Positions 16,304-26,003 of a stretch of 64,000 bases of DNA are shown piece by piece. The translations under genes and the position numbers were made by a program. Below the pieces are notes generated by a model, which was given only the letters and a program-made list of their open reading frames with translations, was not told the origin of the DNA and did no database searches. Each line of letters starts with the position of its first letter. Position 1 is the first letter of the stretch. The stretch covers positions 26,407 through 90,406 of the forward strand of contig PAPN01000021.1 of the NCBI GenBank assembly GCA_002708925.1. The letters run 5' to 3'. This stretch comes from Paracoccaceae bacterium (GTDB lineage Bacteria; Pseudomonadota; Alphaproteobacteria; Rhodobacterales; Rhodobacteraceae).

Positions 16304-16858
16304 CTATACCGACCAACGTCGTACCGCGCGGGCAATGCGCTTGCCAAAGCGGCGCGCGGTTTCAATGTCGCCCTCGGATATCAGCTGTTCCTTGTCGCGC
16401 ACGGTGGTGGCAGCCAGCCCCAGCCAGACGCCGCTCTGATTGATGCCGGGCTGATCGGCATCGACCGGCGCGCCGATCTGATCCTGCCCAACCCAGATCA
16501 TGCCGTGCTGCATCGCAAAGGTGTTCAATTGCTGTAGCGCCACCAGCTTATCCCCGCCGGGAAAGGTGGCCACGGAGAACCCGCCCGCGATCTTATCTGC
16601 CCACAGCTGGTTCGACCAGATATCGCTGCTGGCATCCATGAAGCCTTTGAACTCGGCCGCGACGCTGCCCATGTAGGTGGGTGCGCCGAACAGGATGGCG
16701 TCGGCGGCCTCCATCGCCTGCCAGTCCATCTGGGTCATCTGCATGACGTCGATCAGCCGCGCGGCGCAGTCTTCGGTGCCCAACGCGTCCGCAATGGTCT
16801 GCGCCATCTTGCGGGTGTGCCCCCGCCCCGAGAAATAGGTTATCGCAACATTCGCCAT
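16304..16858 (-). CDS. Flavodoxin-fold NAD(P)H-dependent oxidoreductase (WrbA-like)
   Basis: 184-residue flavodoxin-like protein. The FMN phosphate loop is YFSGRGHTRKMA near the N-terminus; GAPTYMGSVAAEFKGFMD (~residue 60) is the characteristic WrbA/flavodoxin segment. Likely a quinone or flavin reductase. The start at 16858 gives MANVAITYFSG; a 12-residue longer form starts at 16894. Located 19 bases after the GMC oxidoreductase stop on the same strand, so probably co-transcribed with it. Confidence 0.82.
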   Translation of the reverse strand: MANVAITYFSGRGHTRKMAQTIADALGTEDCAARLIDVMQMTQMDWQAMEAADAILFGAPTYMGSVAAEFKGFMDASSDIWSNQLWADKIAGGFSVATFPGGDKLVALQQLNTFAMQHGMIWVGQDQIGAPVDADQPGINQSGVWLGLAATTVRDKEQLISEGDIETARRFGKRIARAVRRWSV

Positions 16859-16877
16859 ATGCACCGATTGCCACGCC

Positions 16878-18464
16878 TTAGCGGGCAGATGCAAGGATCA
16901 TGTCACTGGCCTTCTCGGCGATCATGATGGTGGGCGAATTGGTATTCCCCGAGGTGATCGTCGGCATAACAGAGCAATCCACAACCCGCAGCCCACCGAC
17001 CCCGCGCATCCGCAGTTGCGGATCCAACGGCGCGGCCTGATCTGCGCCCATGCGCACTGTGCCCGCAGGGTGGAAAATCGTGGTGCCAATATCCCCGGCG
17101 GCCTTGGCCAGATCGGCATCGCTGTCACCGGGAATGCCCGGTTTCATCTCTTGCGGAGCATATTTGGCCATGGCGGGCTGCGCGGCGATCCGGCGCGCCA
17201 GACGGATGGAATCCGCCGCGACTTTGCGGTCGCCCTCGGTGGACAGATAATTCGGCGCGATCCGCGGTTTGGCCTTGGGATCGGGGCTGCTGATTTCGAC
17301 CACCCCGCGGCTTTCGGGGCGCAGATTGCAGACGCTGGCCGTCATTGCCGGAAAATCATCCAGAGGCCGCCCGAAGGCCTCTAAGGACAGGGGTTGGACG
17401 TGGAATTCCAGATCCGGCGTTTCCAGATCGGGGCGCGATTTGGCAAAGGCCCCCAGTTGCGAGGGCGCCATCGACATGGGCCCCGTCCGTTTCAGCAGAT
17501 ACTCCAGCCCGATCATGGCCTTGCCCAACAGGCTGTTGGCCATGGTGTTCAGCGTCTTGCCCCCCGACAGACGCCAGGCGCAGCGCAGTTGCAAGTGATC
17601 CTGAAGGTTGGCACCAATCCCCGGCGCTTCGTGCTGCACGGCGATCCCGTGTTTTTGCAGCAGCGCGCCCGGCCCGATCCCCGACAATTGCAGGATCTGA
17701 GGCGAGCCGATGGCCCCAGCGGACAAGATCACCTCGCCGCTTGCCCGCGCGGTTTTCACCTGACCGTTCTGTTCATATTCCACACCCACGCAGCGCCCGT
17801 TCTCTAGCAGCAGGCGGCGGGTATGGGCATGGGTTTCCACCTTCAGCCCCGTACCCCGGACGGTGCGCAAGAACGCCTTGGCCGTGTTCATCCGCCAGCC
17901 ATTGCGCTGGTTGACGCGGAAATATCCGACGCCTTCGTTATTGCCCTGATTGAAATCGGTGGTCTTGGGCAGGCCTTCCTGTGCGGCGGCCTCCATCCAG
18001 TCGTCCAGCACGTCCCAGTGCAGGCGCTGATTGTCCACGCGCCATTCACCGCCCGCACCGTGCATATCCGAGGCCCCGTCCACGTAATCCTCGGATTTCA
18101 GGAAATAGGGCAGCACATCGTCCCAGCCCCAGCCGGTGTTCCCCATTTGCCGCCAGCCATCGTAATCGGCCGCCTGCCCGCGCAAATACAGCATCCCATT
18201 GATCGAGGAACAACCCCCCAGCACCTTACCGCGCGGATAGAGCAACTCGCGCCCGTTCAGCCCCGGATCGGGCTCGGTTTTGAACATCCAATCGGTGCGC
18301 GGATTGTTGATGCAGTAAAGATAGCCCATCGGGATATGGACCCAGTGGTAATTGTCGCGCCCCCCGGCTTCGAGCAGCAGCACCTTTTTATCGGCATCGG
18401 CCAAGCGCTTGGCCAGAACGCAGCCCGCGCTGCCTGCCCCGACGATGATGTAATCCCACGGCAT
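16878..18464 (-). CDS. GMC-family FAD-dependent oxidoreductase (choline/alcohol dehydrogenase-like)
   Basis: 528-residue flavoprotein. The N-terminal ADP-binding fold IIVGAGSAGCVLAKRL and the GMC signature PRGKVLGGCSSINGMLYLRG (residues ~80-100) are clear; the second signature GAIGSPQILQLSGIGP is near 258 and the C-terminal catalytic His is in FHPAGTVRMG. It oxidises an alcohol; choline is possible but betB/betI are not nearby. The start has GGAGGGG. Followed closely by the flavodoxin-fold gene. Confidence 0.9.
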   Translation of the reverse strand: MPWDYIIVGAGSAGCVLAKRLADADKKVLLLEAGGRDNYHWVHIPMGYLYCINNPRTDWMFKTEPDPGLNGRELLYPRGKVLGGCSSINGMLYLRGQAADYDGWRQMGNTGWGWDDVLPYFLKSEDYVDGASDMHGAGGEWRVDNQRLHWDVLDDWMEAAAQEGLPKTTDFNQGNNEGVGYFRVNQRNGWRMNTAKAFLRTVRGTGLKVETHAHTRRLLLENGRCVGVEYEQNGQVKTARASGEVILSAGAIGSPQILQLSGIGPGALLQKHGIAVQHEAPGIGANLQDHLQLRCAWRLSGGKTLNTMANSLLGKAMIGLEYLLKRTGPMSMAPSQLGAFAKSRPDLETPDLEFHVQPLSLEAFGRPLDDFPAMTASVCNLRPESRGVVEISSPDPKAKPRIAPNYLSTEGDRKVAADSIRLARRIAAQPAMAKYAPQEMKPGIPGDSDADLAKAAGDIGTTIFHPAGTVRMGADQAAPLDPQLRMRGVGGLRVVDCSVMPTITSGNTNSPTIMIAEKASDMILASAR

Positions 18465-18531
18465 GGGCCCCTCCTCTGTTCCCTCAGAGACAGGAGTAGA
18501 CCCAATTGTCAGACATTTGCAAGCCCGGATG

Positions 18532-18990
18532 CTAAACGGGCAGCGCCGTGGTCTTGAACACGGTGCGCAACGCAAAAGAGCTTTGCATTTGCGCCACCCC
18601 CGGCAGTCGGGTCAGATGCTGGCGGTGAATGCGCGCGAAATCCTCGGTGTTTTCGGCCACGACCTTCAGGATATAATCCGCCGTGCCCGCCATCAGATGA
18701 CATTCCAGAACATCCGGAATGCGCGCCACGGCCTTTTCAAACGCGTCCAGTGTTTCATCCGCCTGGCCCTGTAGGGTGATCTCGACGAACACCGTGGTCG
18801 GCAGCTTCATTTTCCGGGCATCCAGCAGCGCCACATAGTCCCGAACATAGCCGTCTGATTCCAGCCTCTGAACCCGGCGATGACAGGCCGAGGGCGACAG
18901 ATTCACCGCCTCGCTCAGGTCCGCATTGGAAATACGCCCCTTGCGTTGCAGCACTTTCAGAATACGGCGATCTGTTTCATCCAACGACAT
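18532..18990 (-). CDS. Lrp/AsnC family transcriptional regulator, likely regulating ald
   Basis: 152-residue feast/famine regulator. N-terminal HTH (ILKVLQRKGRISNADLSEAV, NLSPSACHRRVQRLE) and a C-terminal RAM effector domain (ECHLMAGTADYILKV). Divergently transcribed from the alanine dehydrogenase gene with a 135-base shared control region, the standard arrangement for an Lrp-type activator of alanine catabolism. Effector (alanine or another amino acid) is inferred. Confidence 0.9.
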   Translation of the reverse strand: MSLDETDRRILKVLQRKGRISNADLSEAVNLSPSACHRRVQRLESDGYVRDYVALLDARKMKLPTTVFVEITLQGQADETLDAFEKAVARIPDVLECHLMAGTADYILKVVAENTEDFARIHRQHLTRLPGVAQMQSSFALRTVFKTTALPV

Positions 18991-19094
18991 TGGCGCAAAT
19001 TCCTTCGCAAGATTCCCAATTTCCGCGCAGAATATTCACAATTAGAGGCAAAGATCGACCGATTTTTCAAAACCCTTGCGGGGAATCTGCGACA

Positions 19095-19106
19095 TTTTGA
19101 TCAAAA
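19095..19106. promoter_or_regulatory. 12-bp palindrome in the ald control region
   Basis: TTTTGATCAAAA, perfectly self-complementary, 20 bases before the ald start. AT-flanked palindromes are typical Lrp-family targets; assignment is inferred. Confidence 0.4.
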
Positions 19107-19125
19107 GCTCAGGGAGAATGCAAAA

Positions 19126-20244
19126 ATGAAAATCGGATGCCCCACCGAAATCAAACCACAAGAATTCCGCGTCGGCATGACCCCCGTCGCCACCCAAGAG
19201 GCCACCGCCAACGGCCATCAGGTGTTCATCCAGAAGGGCGCGGGGGCCGGGGCCGGCTTCTCGGATGCCGACTATGCGGCCGCCGGGGCCACGCTTCTGG
19301 ACACCCCGGCCGAGATTTTCGCAACCGCCGACATGATCGTGAAGGTCAAAGAGCCCCAGGCCGTTGAGCGCAAGATGCTGCGCGAGGGGCAGCTGCTGTT
19401 CACCTATCTGCACCTGGCCCCCGACCCCGCGCAAACCCATGATCTGCTGGCCTCGGGCTGCACCGCGATCGCCTATGAAACCGTGACCGACCGCAGCGGC
19501 GGCCTGCCGCTGCTGGCCCCCATGTCCGAGGTCGCGGGCAAGCTGGCCCCGCAGGTCGGGGCGTGGACCCTGCAAAAGGCCAATGGCGGACGCGGCGTGC
19601 TGATGGGCGGCGTCCCCGGAGTGGCCCCGGCTCAGGTTGTCGTGATCGGTGGCGGCGTGGTTGGCACTCATGCTGCCCGCGTGGCCGCCGGAATGGGCGC
19701 GGATGTCACCGTTCTGGACATGTCCCTGCCCCGCCTGCGCTATCTGGACGATGCCTTTCGCGGCGAGTTCCGCACCGGCTATGCCTCGAAGGGCTACACC
19801 GCCGAGAAAGTCGCACAGGCCGACATGGTCATCGGTGCCGTGCTGATCCCCGGTGCCGCCGCGCCGAAACTGGTCAGCCGCGCTCAGCTGTCCACGATGA
19901 AACCCGGAGCCGCCATCGTGGATGTCGCCATTGATCAGGGCGGGTGCTTTGAAACGTCGAAGCCCACCACGCACGAAAACCCGATCTACGAGGTCGATGG
20001 CGTGATGCATTATTGCGTGGCCAACATGCCGGGCGCTGTTGCGCGCACCTCGACCATCGCGTTGGGGAATGCAACCATGCCCTTCCTGATGGCGCTGGCC
20101 AACAAAGGCTGGAAACAGGCCTGCGCCGACGATCCGCACCTGCTGAACGGGCTGAACGTCCATGCCGGGCAGCTGACATATGCGGCTGTGGGCGCGGCTC
20201 TGAATCTGGATTTCATCCCCGCCCAGGATGCTTTGAAAATCTGA
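19126..20244 (+). CDS. ald: Alanine dehydrogenase
   Basis: 372-residue NAD-dependent enzyme interconverting L-alanine and pyruvate plus ammonia. Typical N-terminus MKIGCPTEIKPQEFRVGMTP, catalytic Lys in VKVKEP (~75), His in TYLHLA (~96), nucleotide fold VVVIGGGVVGTHAARVAAGMGA (split here as VVIGGGVVGT and onward, ~170), and DVAIDQGGCFETS (~270). AGGGAG precedes the start. Controlled from the region shared with the Lrp-type regulator; followed by its own terminator. Confidence 0.96.
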   Translation: MKIGCPTEIKPQEFRVGMTPVATQEATANGHQVFIQKGAGAGAGFSDADYAAAGATLLDTPAEIFATADMIVKVKEPQAVERKMLREGQLLFTYLHLAPDPAQTHDLLASGCTAIAYETVTDRSGGLPLLAPMSEVAGKLAPQVGAWTLQKANGGRGVLMGGVPGVAPAQVVVIGGGVVGTHAARVAAGMGADVTVLDMSLPRLRYLDDAFRGEFRTGYASKGYTAEKVAQADMVIGAVLIPGAAAPKLVSRAQLSTMKPGAAIVDVAIDQGGCFETSKPTTHENPIYEVDGVMHYCVANMPGAVARTSTIALGNATMPFLMALANKGWKQACADDPHLLNGLNVHAGQLTYAAVGAALNLDFIPAQDALKI

Positions 20245-20342
20245 AATCCGTTCTGTTTATGAGTGACAGAACAGATGCTGGGGCCGCCGATCCACGTCAG
20301 GCGGCGCCTTGATCCCGCACCGAGAGGTGCACCTCCGCTTGG

Positions 20343-20381
20343 CCCGGTGCACGGCGACACACCGTTGCACCGGGTCTTTTT
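20343..20381 (+). terminator. Rho-independent terminator of ald
   Basis: CCCGGTGCA (20343-20351) pairs with TGCACCGGG (20366-20374), followed by TCTTTTTG. Confidence 0.75.
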
Positions 20382-20385
20382 GCGC

Positions 20386-20415
20386 AAACCCCGCCGATTG
20401 AGCCCAGCGGGGTTT
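20386..20415 (-). terminator. Rho-independent terminator of mscL
   Basis: AAACCCCGC...GCGGGGTTT, 9-bp stem, 16 bases after the mscL stop on the minus strand. Confidence 0.75.
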
Positions 20416-20430
20416 GGCTTTGCAGAGGGC

Positions 20431-20865
20431 TTATTTCTTCAGTGCGTCGCGGATTTCCAGCAGAACGTCCAGCTCGCTGGGGCCTGCGGGGGCCTCTTCG
20501 ACCGGGGCGGCCTCTTCTTTGGCGGTGGCGGCGTCTTTGATGCGGTTCACCTGGCGCACCAGCATGAACACCACGAATGCGATGATCAGGAAGTTCAGCA
20601 CCGCCATTCCGAAGGCCCCATAGGCAAAGATCGAGGCCCCGGCCTCGCGCGCGGCCTCAAGGCTGGCCCCTTCGGGCACATCGCCGCCCAGCACCGCGTA
20701 GTTGTTGGTGAAATCCACCCCGCCGGTAAACAGACCGATGATCGGGTTGATCAGATCGGCCACCATGGATTTAACGATCGCCGTAAAGGCCGCGCCGACG
20801 ATGATCCCGACAGCCATGTCCATCACATTGCCCTTGGCAATGAAGTCTTTGAATTCCTGTAGCAT
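20431..20865 (-). CDS. mscL: Large-conductance mechanosensitive channel
   Basis: 144-residue inner-membrane channel that releases solutes on osmotic downshock. N-terminal amphipathic helix [18 protein letters not shown]1 with the gate motif [13 protein letters not shown], periplasmic loop, TM2 ([18 protein letters not shown]) and a C-terminal coiled bundle ending [15 protein letters not shown]. The start at 20865 is favoured over an ATG three codons earlier because AAGGGA is correctly spaced only for 20865. Confidence 0.96.
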   Translation of the reverse strand: MLQEFKDFIAKGNVMDMAVGIIVGAAFTAIVKSMVADLINPIIGLFTGGVDFTNNYAVLGGDVPEGASLEAAREAGASIFAYGAFGMAVLNFLIIAFVVFMLVRQVNRIKDAATAKEEAAPVEEAPAGPSELDVLLEIRDALKK

Positions 20866-21013
20866 TAGTCCCATTCCCTTAGTCGTTTTATGCACACTGC
20901 GGGCACTTTTTGCGCGTTTCCCCACAGTCAGTACTGGGATTTTCCACATAAACCGGCCTTTTGCATTGGGAATTTTCCGCTAATTTCCCCATCAGCAACC
21001 AAAAGGAACGCTC

Positions 21014-21715
21014 ATGACCTTTCCCGAAGACTTTCCGATCACGTCACGCTGGGCTGCCCAGGACCCTTCGGTTCTACAGCTGTATTCCTTCCCCACGCCG
21101 AACGGGATCAAGGTCTCGATCATGCTGGAAGAGATCGGCCTGCCCTACGAGGCCCACACCGTGACCCTGGCTGACAAGGATGTGAAATCTCCCGAATTCC
21201 TGTCGCTGAACCCGAATAACAAAATCCCCGCGATCATTGATCCCGATGGCCCAGGCGGGCAGCCGCTGGGCCTGTGGGAATCCGGTGCGATCCTGATTTA
21301 TCTGGCCGAAAAATCCGGCCAGTTGCTGCCCGAAAACCCGGCCGAGCGCTACAAGGTTATCCAGTGGGTGATGTTCCAGATGGGCGGCCTTGGGCCGATG
21401 CTGGGGCAGCTGGGCTTCTTTTTTGCCTTTGCGGGCAAGGACATCGAAGACCCTCGCCCGGTTGAACGCTATCTTAACGAGGCCAAGCGCCTGCTTTCTG
21501 TGATCGAGAAACAGCTGGATGGCCAGGACTGGATCTGCGGCGATTACTCGATTGCCGATATTGCGATTGCCCCGTGGCTGCGCGCGCTGGATTTCTATGA
21601 AGCGAAAGAGGCCGTCGCCTGGGATAGCTTCCCCAACACGGTCGCTTATCTGGATCGGTTCATGGCGCGCCCCGCCGCGCAGAAGGGCCTGAACATCCCC
21701 CCACGCGACGCATAA
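21014..21715 (+). CDS. Glutathione S-transferase family protein (YfcG/YghU-like)
   Basis: 233-residue GST. The N-terminal thioredoxin fold carries FPTPNGIKVSIMLEEIGL, the TPNG motif typical of nu-class/Ure2p-like enzymes (YfcG, YghU), followed by NPNNKIPAI and LWESGAILIYLAEK for glutathione binding. The C-terminal helical domain has the N-capping motif GDYSIADIAIAPW. Such proteins often act as disulfide reductases. AAAAGGA lies before the start. Confidence 0.9.
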   Translation: MTFPEDFPITSRWAAQDPSVLQLYSFPTPNGIKVSIMLEEIGLPYEAHTVTLADKDVKSPEFLSLNPNNKIPAIIDPDGPGGQPLGLWESGAILIYLAEKSGQLLPENPAERYKVIQWVMFQMGGLGPMLGQLGFFFAFAGKDIEDPRPVERYLNEAKRLLSVIEKQLDGQDWICGDYSIADIAIAPWLRALDFYEAKEAVAWDSFPNTVAYLDRFMARPAAQKGLNIPPRDA

Positions 21716-21739
21716 TGCGGCGGCGGCATCTGGGCTCTG

Positions 21740-22195
21740 TCAGGTGCCGCCGGGCAAATCTCCCGTCAGTACATAGCGCAAAATCCGGACCACCTGAGCC
21801 GGCTCCTGGGTGACGGCCAGCGCGGCGGCGTCCACCTCTTTGAGCGCATGTTGATGCGCATCCCCGTGCAGCACGATCAGCGACTTGCCCAAGGCCGCCG
21901 CATAGCCCGCATCGAACGCCGCGTTCCACTGTTTGTACTTCTCGCCGAAACGCACCACGACAACATCCGCCTGCGCGATCAGACGGCGGGTGCGGATGGC
22001 GTTCAGCTTGGCGCCTTTGTGGTCGTGCCAGAATTTGTTCGGCTCGGCCCCCATGATGGCCACGCCGCAATCGTCGCTGGCATCGTGATCCGTCACCGGC
22101 GCGCTGAACGTCACGTCCAGCCCGGCCGAGCCCTCGATGATCTGTTCGCGCCAGTCAGTGTGGATTTCCCCGGACAGATAGACGTTCAAAGTCAT
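21740..22195 (-). CDS. YtoQ family protein
   Basis: 151-residue protein recognised by MTLNVYLSGEIHTDWREQI, FSAPVTDHDASDDCG, NAIRTRRLIAQADVVVVRFGEKYKQWN and the C-terminal end. The fold resembles nucleoside deoxyribosyltransferase-like proteins; the biochemical role is not established. The start at 22195 has AAAGGGAA upstream. Lies just downstream of the pheT terminator. Confidence 0.82.
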   Translation of the reverse strand: MTLNVYLSGEIHTDWREQIIEGSAGLDVTFSAPVTDHDASDDCGVAIMGAEPNKFWHDHKGAKLNAIRTRRLIAQADVVVVRFGEKYKQWNAAFDAGYAAALGKSLIVLHGDAHQHALKEVDAAALAVTQEPAQVVRILRYVLTGDLPGGT

Positions 22196-22220
22196 GCGGT
22201 TCCCTTTCTTCGTATCCAGC

Positions 22221-22245
22221 AAAAAGGGGCCGTGCTGGCCCCTTT
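22221..22245 (-). terminator. Rho-independent terminator of pheT
   Basis: AAAAAGGGGCC-GTGCT-GGCCCCTTT; on the minus strand the stem ends in five T. It lies 23 bases after the pheT stop. Confidence 0.85.
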
Positions 22246-22267
22246 CGTTTCGCATATTCCCGCCGCC

Positions 22268-24667
22268 TTAGCCGCGCAGCTCGCCGCCGGTGGCTTTGCT
22301 GACCTTCTCAACGATCTTGGCCGCGACGGCCTCGATGTCTTTTTCCTTCAGCGTCTTGTCCGTCGGTTGCAGGCGCACGGTGATGGCGATGGATTTCTTA
22401 CCCTCACCGAGCGAGCCACCGATGAACTGATCGAACACGCGCACTTCATCAATCAGCGCCTTATCGGCCCCGGCGGCGGCATTTACCAGGTTCAGCGCCT
22501 CAACCGTGTCATCCACAACAAAGGCGAAATCGCGCTCGACCGCTTGCAGATCGCTGATCTGCATCGCCGGGCGGGTTGCGGATTTCTTCTTGGGTTGCGG
22601 CACCTCATCGGGCCAGATCGTGAAGGCAACGGCAGGGCCTTTGACGCCCATTTCGGCCAGCACCTTGGGGTGCAGCTCGCCAAAGACGGCCAGCACCTTT
22701 TTCGGGCCCAGACAGATTTTCCCCGAGCGCCCCGGATGCCACCAGCCCTGCACACCGCGCAAAATCTGCACCTTGGCGGGGGCCCCGATGGCGGACAGGA
22801 CGGCCTCGGCATCGGCCTTAGCGTCATAGACATCCACCGGGCGCGAGGCCCCATGCACATCCTTCGGCCCCGTGCGACCGACCAGCAGGCCGGTCACCAG
22901 ATTGTGCTGCTCGCGCGGCTCGCCGCCATGGAAGGCAGGGCCGACCTCGAACAGGGCCATATCCATGAAACCGCGCGCCTGATTGCGAGCAGCGGCCTGC
23001 AACAGACCGGGCAGCAGAGCGGGGCGCAGGTGGCTCATCTCGCTGGAAATCGGGTTTTCCAGCATGGTTTCATCCGTGCCGCCGCCAAACAGCGCCGCCG
23101 ATTTCTGATCAATGAACGAGTAGGTGACGCATTCATTGTACCCCAGCGCGGCCGTGGTCCGACGGGCGATCTGTTCGCGTTTTTGCGCAGTGGACAGGAT
23201 CATTTCGGGCACGCCCGCATCAACGCGCGGCAAAGGCTGGCTTTGCAGCTTGGTCAGCGACACGACGCGCGCAACCTCTTCGACCAGATCGGCCTCGCCC
23301 ATCACGTCGGGGCGCCAGCTGGGCACGTGAGCCTGATTGCCCTCCAGACGGAAGCCCAGCTTGGTCAGGATCTGACGCTGTTCGGATTCCGGAATTTCCA
23401 TGCCCACCAGCGACTGAATGCGCGCGGCGTCCAGTTTATAGGCGCGGCTGACATCCGGCACAGCGCCGGCAACCACCACATCCGAGGCCTCGCCGCCGCA
23501 CAGGTCCAGGATCATCTGGGTCGCGTCATCCAGCGCCTGCATGTTGTATTCAGGGTCGATCCCGCGCTCGTTGCGATAGCGCGCATCGGTGTTGATTTTC
23601 AGCGCGCGGCCGGTCATCGCGATTTGGATACGGTCCCAATATGCGGCCTCAAGGAACACATTCACCGTGTCCTCGGTGCAGCCCGAATGCAGCCCGCCCA
23701 TGATGCCGCTGATGGATTCCACGCCAGTGTCATCCGAGATCACCACCTGGCCTTCGCCGAAGGTGTAGTCCTTCTCGTCCAGGCCCATCATCGTCTCACC
23801 GCCCTTGGTGCGGTGGACGCGCAGGTTGCCCTGCACCTTATCCGCATCGAACACATGCAGCGGGCGGTTGCGATCATAGGTGAAGAAGTTCGTCACATCC
23901 ACCAAGGCCGAGATCGGACGCAACCCAATCGCGGTCAGACGATCCTGCAACCATTGCGGGCTGGGGCCGTTTTTCACCCCCTTGATCAAGCGACCGGCGA
24001 ACACCTCGCAGCCGTTTTCGGCGGTGTCTTCGTCGATGGTGACGGTGATCGGGCACGGGTACTGGCCTTCGATATGGGCGGTCTTGGCGGGCTTCATCGT
24101 GCCCAGACCGCGCGCCGCCAGATCCAGCGCAATGCCGCGCACTCCCAGGGCATCAGGGCGGTTCGGCGTGATCGCAATGTCGATCACCGGGTCCACCTTG
24201 GCGGGGTCGTTTTCGGCCAGCCAATCGGTGAATTTCTGGCCCACCTCGCCCGAGGGCAGCTCGATAATGCCGTTATGTTCGTCCGACAGCTCCAGCTCGC
24301 GCTCGGACGCCATCATGCCGTGGCTTTCGACGCCGCGGATGTTGCCGACGCTGAGCGTGACATCAATACCGGGGACGTAATCGCCGGGTTTGCACAGAAC
24401 CACGGTGATTCCTTCACGTGCGTTGGGCGCGCCGCAGACGATCTGCTTTTCGCCGTCATCCGTGTCCACCTTGCAGACGCGCAGACGGTCGGCATCGGGG
24501 TGCTGCTCGGCGTGTTTGACCTTGGCCAGCGTGAAACTGGCCAGTTTCGAGGCCGGGTCGATGACCTCTTCGACCTCAAGACCCAGATCGGTCAGGGCAT
24601 AGAGGATGTCATCCAAAGAGGCCTCGGTCTCGAGGTGCTCTTTCAGCCAGGAGAGGGTGAATTTCAT
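22268..24667 (-). CDS. pheT: Phenylalanine--tRNA ligase beta subunit
   Basis: 799 residues, normal family length. The N-terminal region is a tRNA-binding OB domain (KHPDADRLRVCKVD-like segment HAEQHPDADRLRVCKVD, then GAPNAREG). B3/B4 editing domain, B5 domain and central catalytic-like module follow, and the C-terminal ferredoxin-fold anticodon-binding domain begins at ERDFAFVVDD and ends GGELRG. It partners with PheS to charge tRNA-Phe. Start MKFTLSWLKEHL is standard. Downstream of pheS in the same operon. Confidence 0.97.
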   Translation of the reverse strand: MKFTLSWLKEHLETEASLDDILYALTDLGLEVEEVIDPASKLASFTLAKVKHAEQHPDADRLRVCKVDTDDGEKQIVCGAPNAREGITVVLCKPGDYVPGIDVTLSVGNIRGVESHGMMASERELELSDEHNGIIELPSGEVGQKFTDWLAENDPAKVDPVIDIAITPNRPDALGVRGIALDLAARGLGTMKPAKTAHIEGQYPCPITVTIDEDTAENGCEVFAGRLIKGVKNGPSPQWLQDRLTAIGLRPISALVDVTNFFTYDRNRPLHVFDADKVQGNLRVHRTKGGETMMGLDEKDYTFGEGQVVISDDTGVESISGIMGGLHSGCTEDTVNVFLEAAYWDRIQIAMTGRALKINTDARYRNERGIDPEYNMQALDDATQMILDLCGGEASDVVVAGAVPDVSRAYKLDAARIQSLVGMEIPESEQRQILTKLGFRLEGNQAHVPSWRPDVMGEADLVEEVARVVSLTKLQSQPLPRVDAGVPEMILSTAQKREQIARRTTAALGYNECVTYSFIDQKSAALFGGGTDETMLENPISSEMSHLRPALLPGLLQAAARNQARGFMDMALFEVGPAFHGGEPREQHNLVTGLLVGRTGPKDVHGASRPVDVYDAKADAEAVLSAIGAPAKVQILRGVQGWWHPGRSGKICLGPKKVLAVFGELHPKVLAEMGVKGPAVAFTIWPDEVPQPKKKSATRPAMQISDLQAVERDFAFVVDDTVEALNLVNAAAGADKALIDEVRVFDQFIGGSLGEGKKSIAITVRLQPTDKTLKEKDIEAVAAKIVEKVSKATGGELRG

Positions 24668-24821
24668 TGGTCGGTCTCCTTGTGGAGAGAATTCAGAATA
24701 GCGTTCAAGGCAATGTCACAAGCAGAGCGCCCGAACCGGGGTGGGTGCGGAACGCGCCCGCCCATGGGGGCGGGTCGGGCGCGGCGCGCGGCTGGTGCCA
24801 CGCGCGAGCTTGTCGACATCA
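24668..24821 (-). other. Spacer between pheS and pheT with a GC-rich inverted repeat
   Basis: 154 bases without a gene. CCCGCCC-ATGG-GGGCGGG (around 24758-24776) forms a strong hairpin without a T tract, so it is more likely an mRNA-stability or pausing element than a terminator. Confidence 0.45.
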
Positions 24822-25892
24822 TCACCGCGACAGCCCCCCATGCAGGGTCGGCACGTCCAGGCTGGCAAACCCGTAATGGCGCAGCCAGCGCAGGTCTGAG
24901 TCAAAGAAGGCGCGCAGGTCGGGGATGCCGTATTTCAGCATGGCCAGACGGTCGATCCCGATGCCGAAGGCAAAGCCCTGGTACACCTCGGGGTCGATGC
25001 CACCGGCGGCCAGCACCTTGGGGTGCACCATGCCGCTGCCCAGAACCTCCAGCCAGTCATCGCCTTCGCCCACCTTGACCGAGCCATTGTCCCAGCGGCA
25101 CTGAATGTCCACCTCGGCCGAGGGTTCGGTGAACGGGAAATGCGAGGCGCGGAAGCGGGTTTTCACATCCGTCCCGAAGAAGGCCGAGAAGAACTCTTCC
25201 AGCACCCATTTCAGGTTCGCCATCGAGATGTTCTTATCCAGCGCCAGGCCTTCGACCTGGTGGAACATGGGCGTGTGGGTCTGGTCATAATCGCAGCGAT
25301 AGACGCCACCCGGACAGATGATCCGAATGGGCGCGCCCTGCGCCTCCATCGAGCGGATCTGCACCGGGCTGGTATGGGTGCGCAGCACATGCGGCGGACG
25401 ATTGTCGCCTTCCGCGCGGTGCATATAGAACGTGTCCATTTCCGCCCGCGCGGGGTGGTGGCCGGGGATGTTCAGCGCGTCGAAGTTATACCAATCGGTT
25501 TCCACGCGCGGGCCTTCGGCGACGGCGAAGCCCATGTCGGCGAAGATCGCGGTGACTTCCTCGGTGACTTGGCTGACGGGGTGGATGGTGCCCTGGCGCT
25601 GCGGACGGCCCGGCAGGGTCACATCCAGCCATTCGGTTTTCAGGCGTTCCTCCAGCGCGGCATCGGCCAGCGCGGATTTCTTCGCGGCCAGCGCGCTGTT
25701 GATCTCATCCTTGAGCGCGTTCAGCCTGGGGCCCATGACCTGCCGCTCTTCGGGGGTCATTTTACCCAGTTCACGCATTTTCAGGGCAACCTCGCCCTTT
25801 TTGCCAACGGCCTGAAGGCGGATGTCCTCCAGCGCGTTTTCATCACCGGCGCCCGAGATCGCGCCCAGATACTTGTCTCTCAGATCGTCCAT
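24822..25892 (-). CDS. pheS: Phenylalanine--tRNA ligase alpha subunit
   Basis: 356-residue catalytic subunit of class II PheRS. An N-terminal coiled coil (residues ~1-90) is followed by the catalytic core: motif 2 region ([34 protein letters not shown]) and motif 3 [27 protein letters not shown] precedes the start. Operon order rplT-pheS-pheT, as in many bacteria. Confidence 0.97.
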   Translation of the reverse strand: MDDLRDKYLGAISGAGDENALEDIRLQAVGKKGEVALKMRELGKMTPEERQVMGPRLNALKDEINSALAAKKSALADAALEERLKTEWLDVTLPGRPQRQGTIHPVSQVTEEVTAIFADMGFAVAEGPRVETDWYNFDALNIPGHHPARAEMDTFYMHRAEGDNRPPHVLRTHTSPVQIRSMEAQGAPIRIICPGGVYRCDYDQTHTPMFHQVEGLALDKNISMANLKWVLEEFFSAFFGTDVKTRFRASHFPFTEPSAEVDIQCRWDNGSVKVGEGDDWLEVLGSGMVHPKVLAAGGIDPEVYQGFAFGIGIDRLAMLKYGIPDLRAFFDSDLRWLRHYGFASLDVPTLHGGLSR

Positions 25893-25946
25893 CCGACCCT
25901 CCGTTTCCGTTGGACCCCTGTTACCAGCACCGGCCCAAAACGCAAG

Positions 25947-25977
25947 AAGCCGCGAGACCCCAAAAGGTCCGCGGCTT
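25947..25977 (-). terminator. Hairpin between rplT and pheS
   Basis: AAGCCGCG...CGCGGCTT, 8-bp stem, 26 bases after the rplT stop and within the pheS leader; possible terminator or attenuator. Confidence 0.6.
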
Positions 25978-26003
25978 CAAACTTGTGTCACCCAAGGTTG
26001 GGT

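Noticed and set aside
18991..19125. Riboswitch upstream of ald (glycine-type)
   Set aside because: The 135-base gap lacks the paired aptamer motifs, and a divergent Lrp regulator explains control.
24753..24782. Terminator between pheS and pheT
   Set aside because: The GC-rich stem lacks a T tract on the minus strand and would separate subunits of one enzyme; kept only as a hairpin.
21848..25078. 1076-codon open frame on the plus strand
   Set aside because: It runs antisense through pheT and pheS, whose products are unambiguous; long antisense frames are expected in GC-rich genes.
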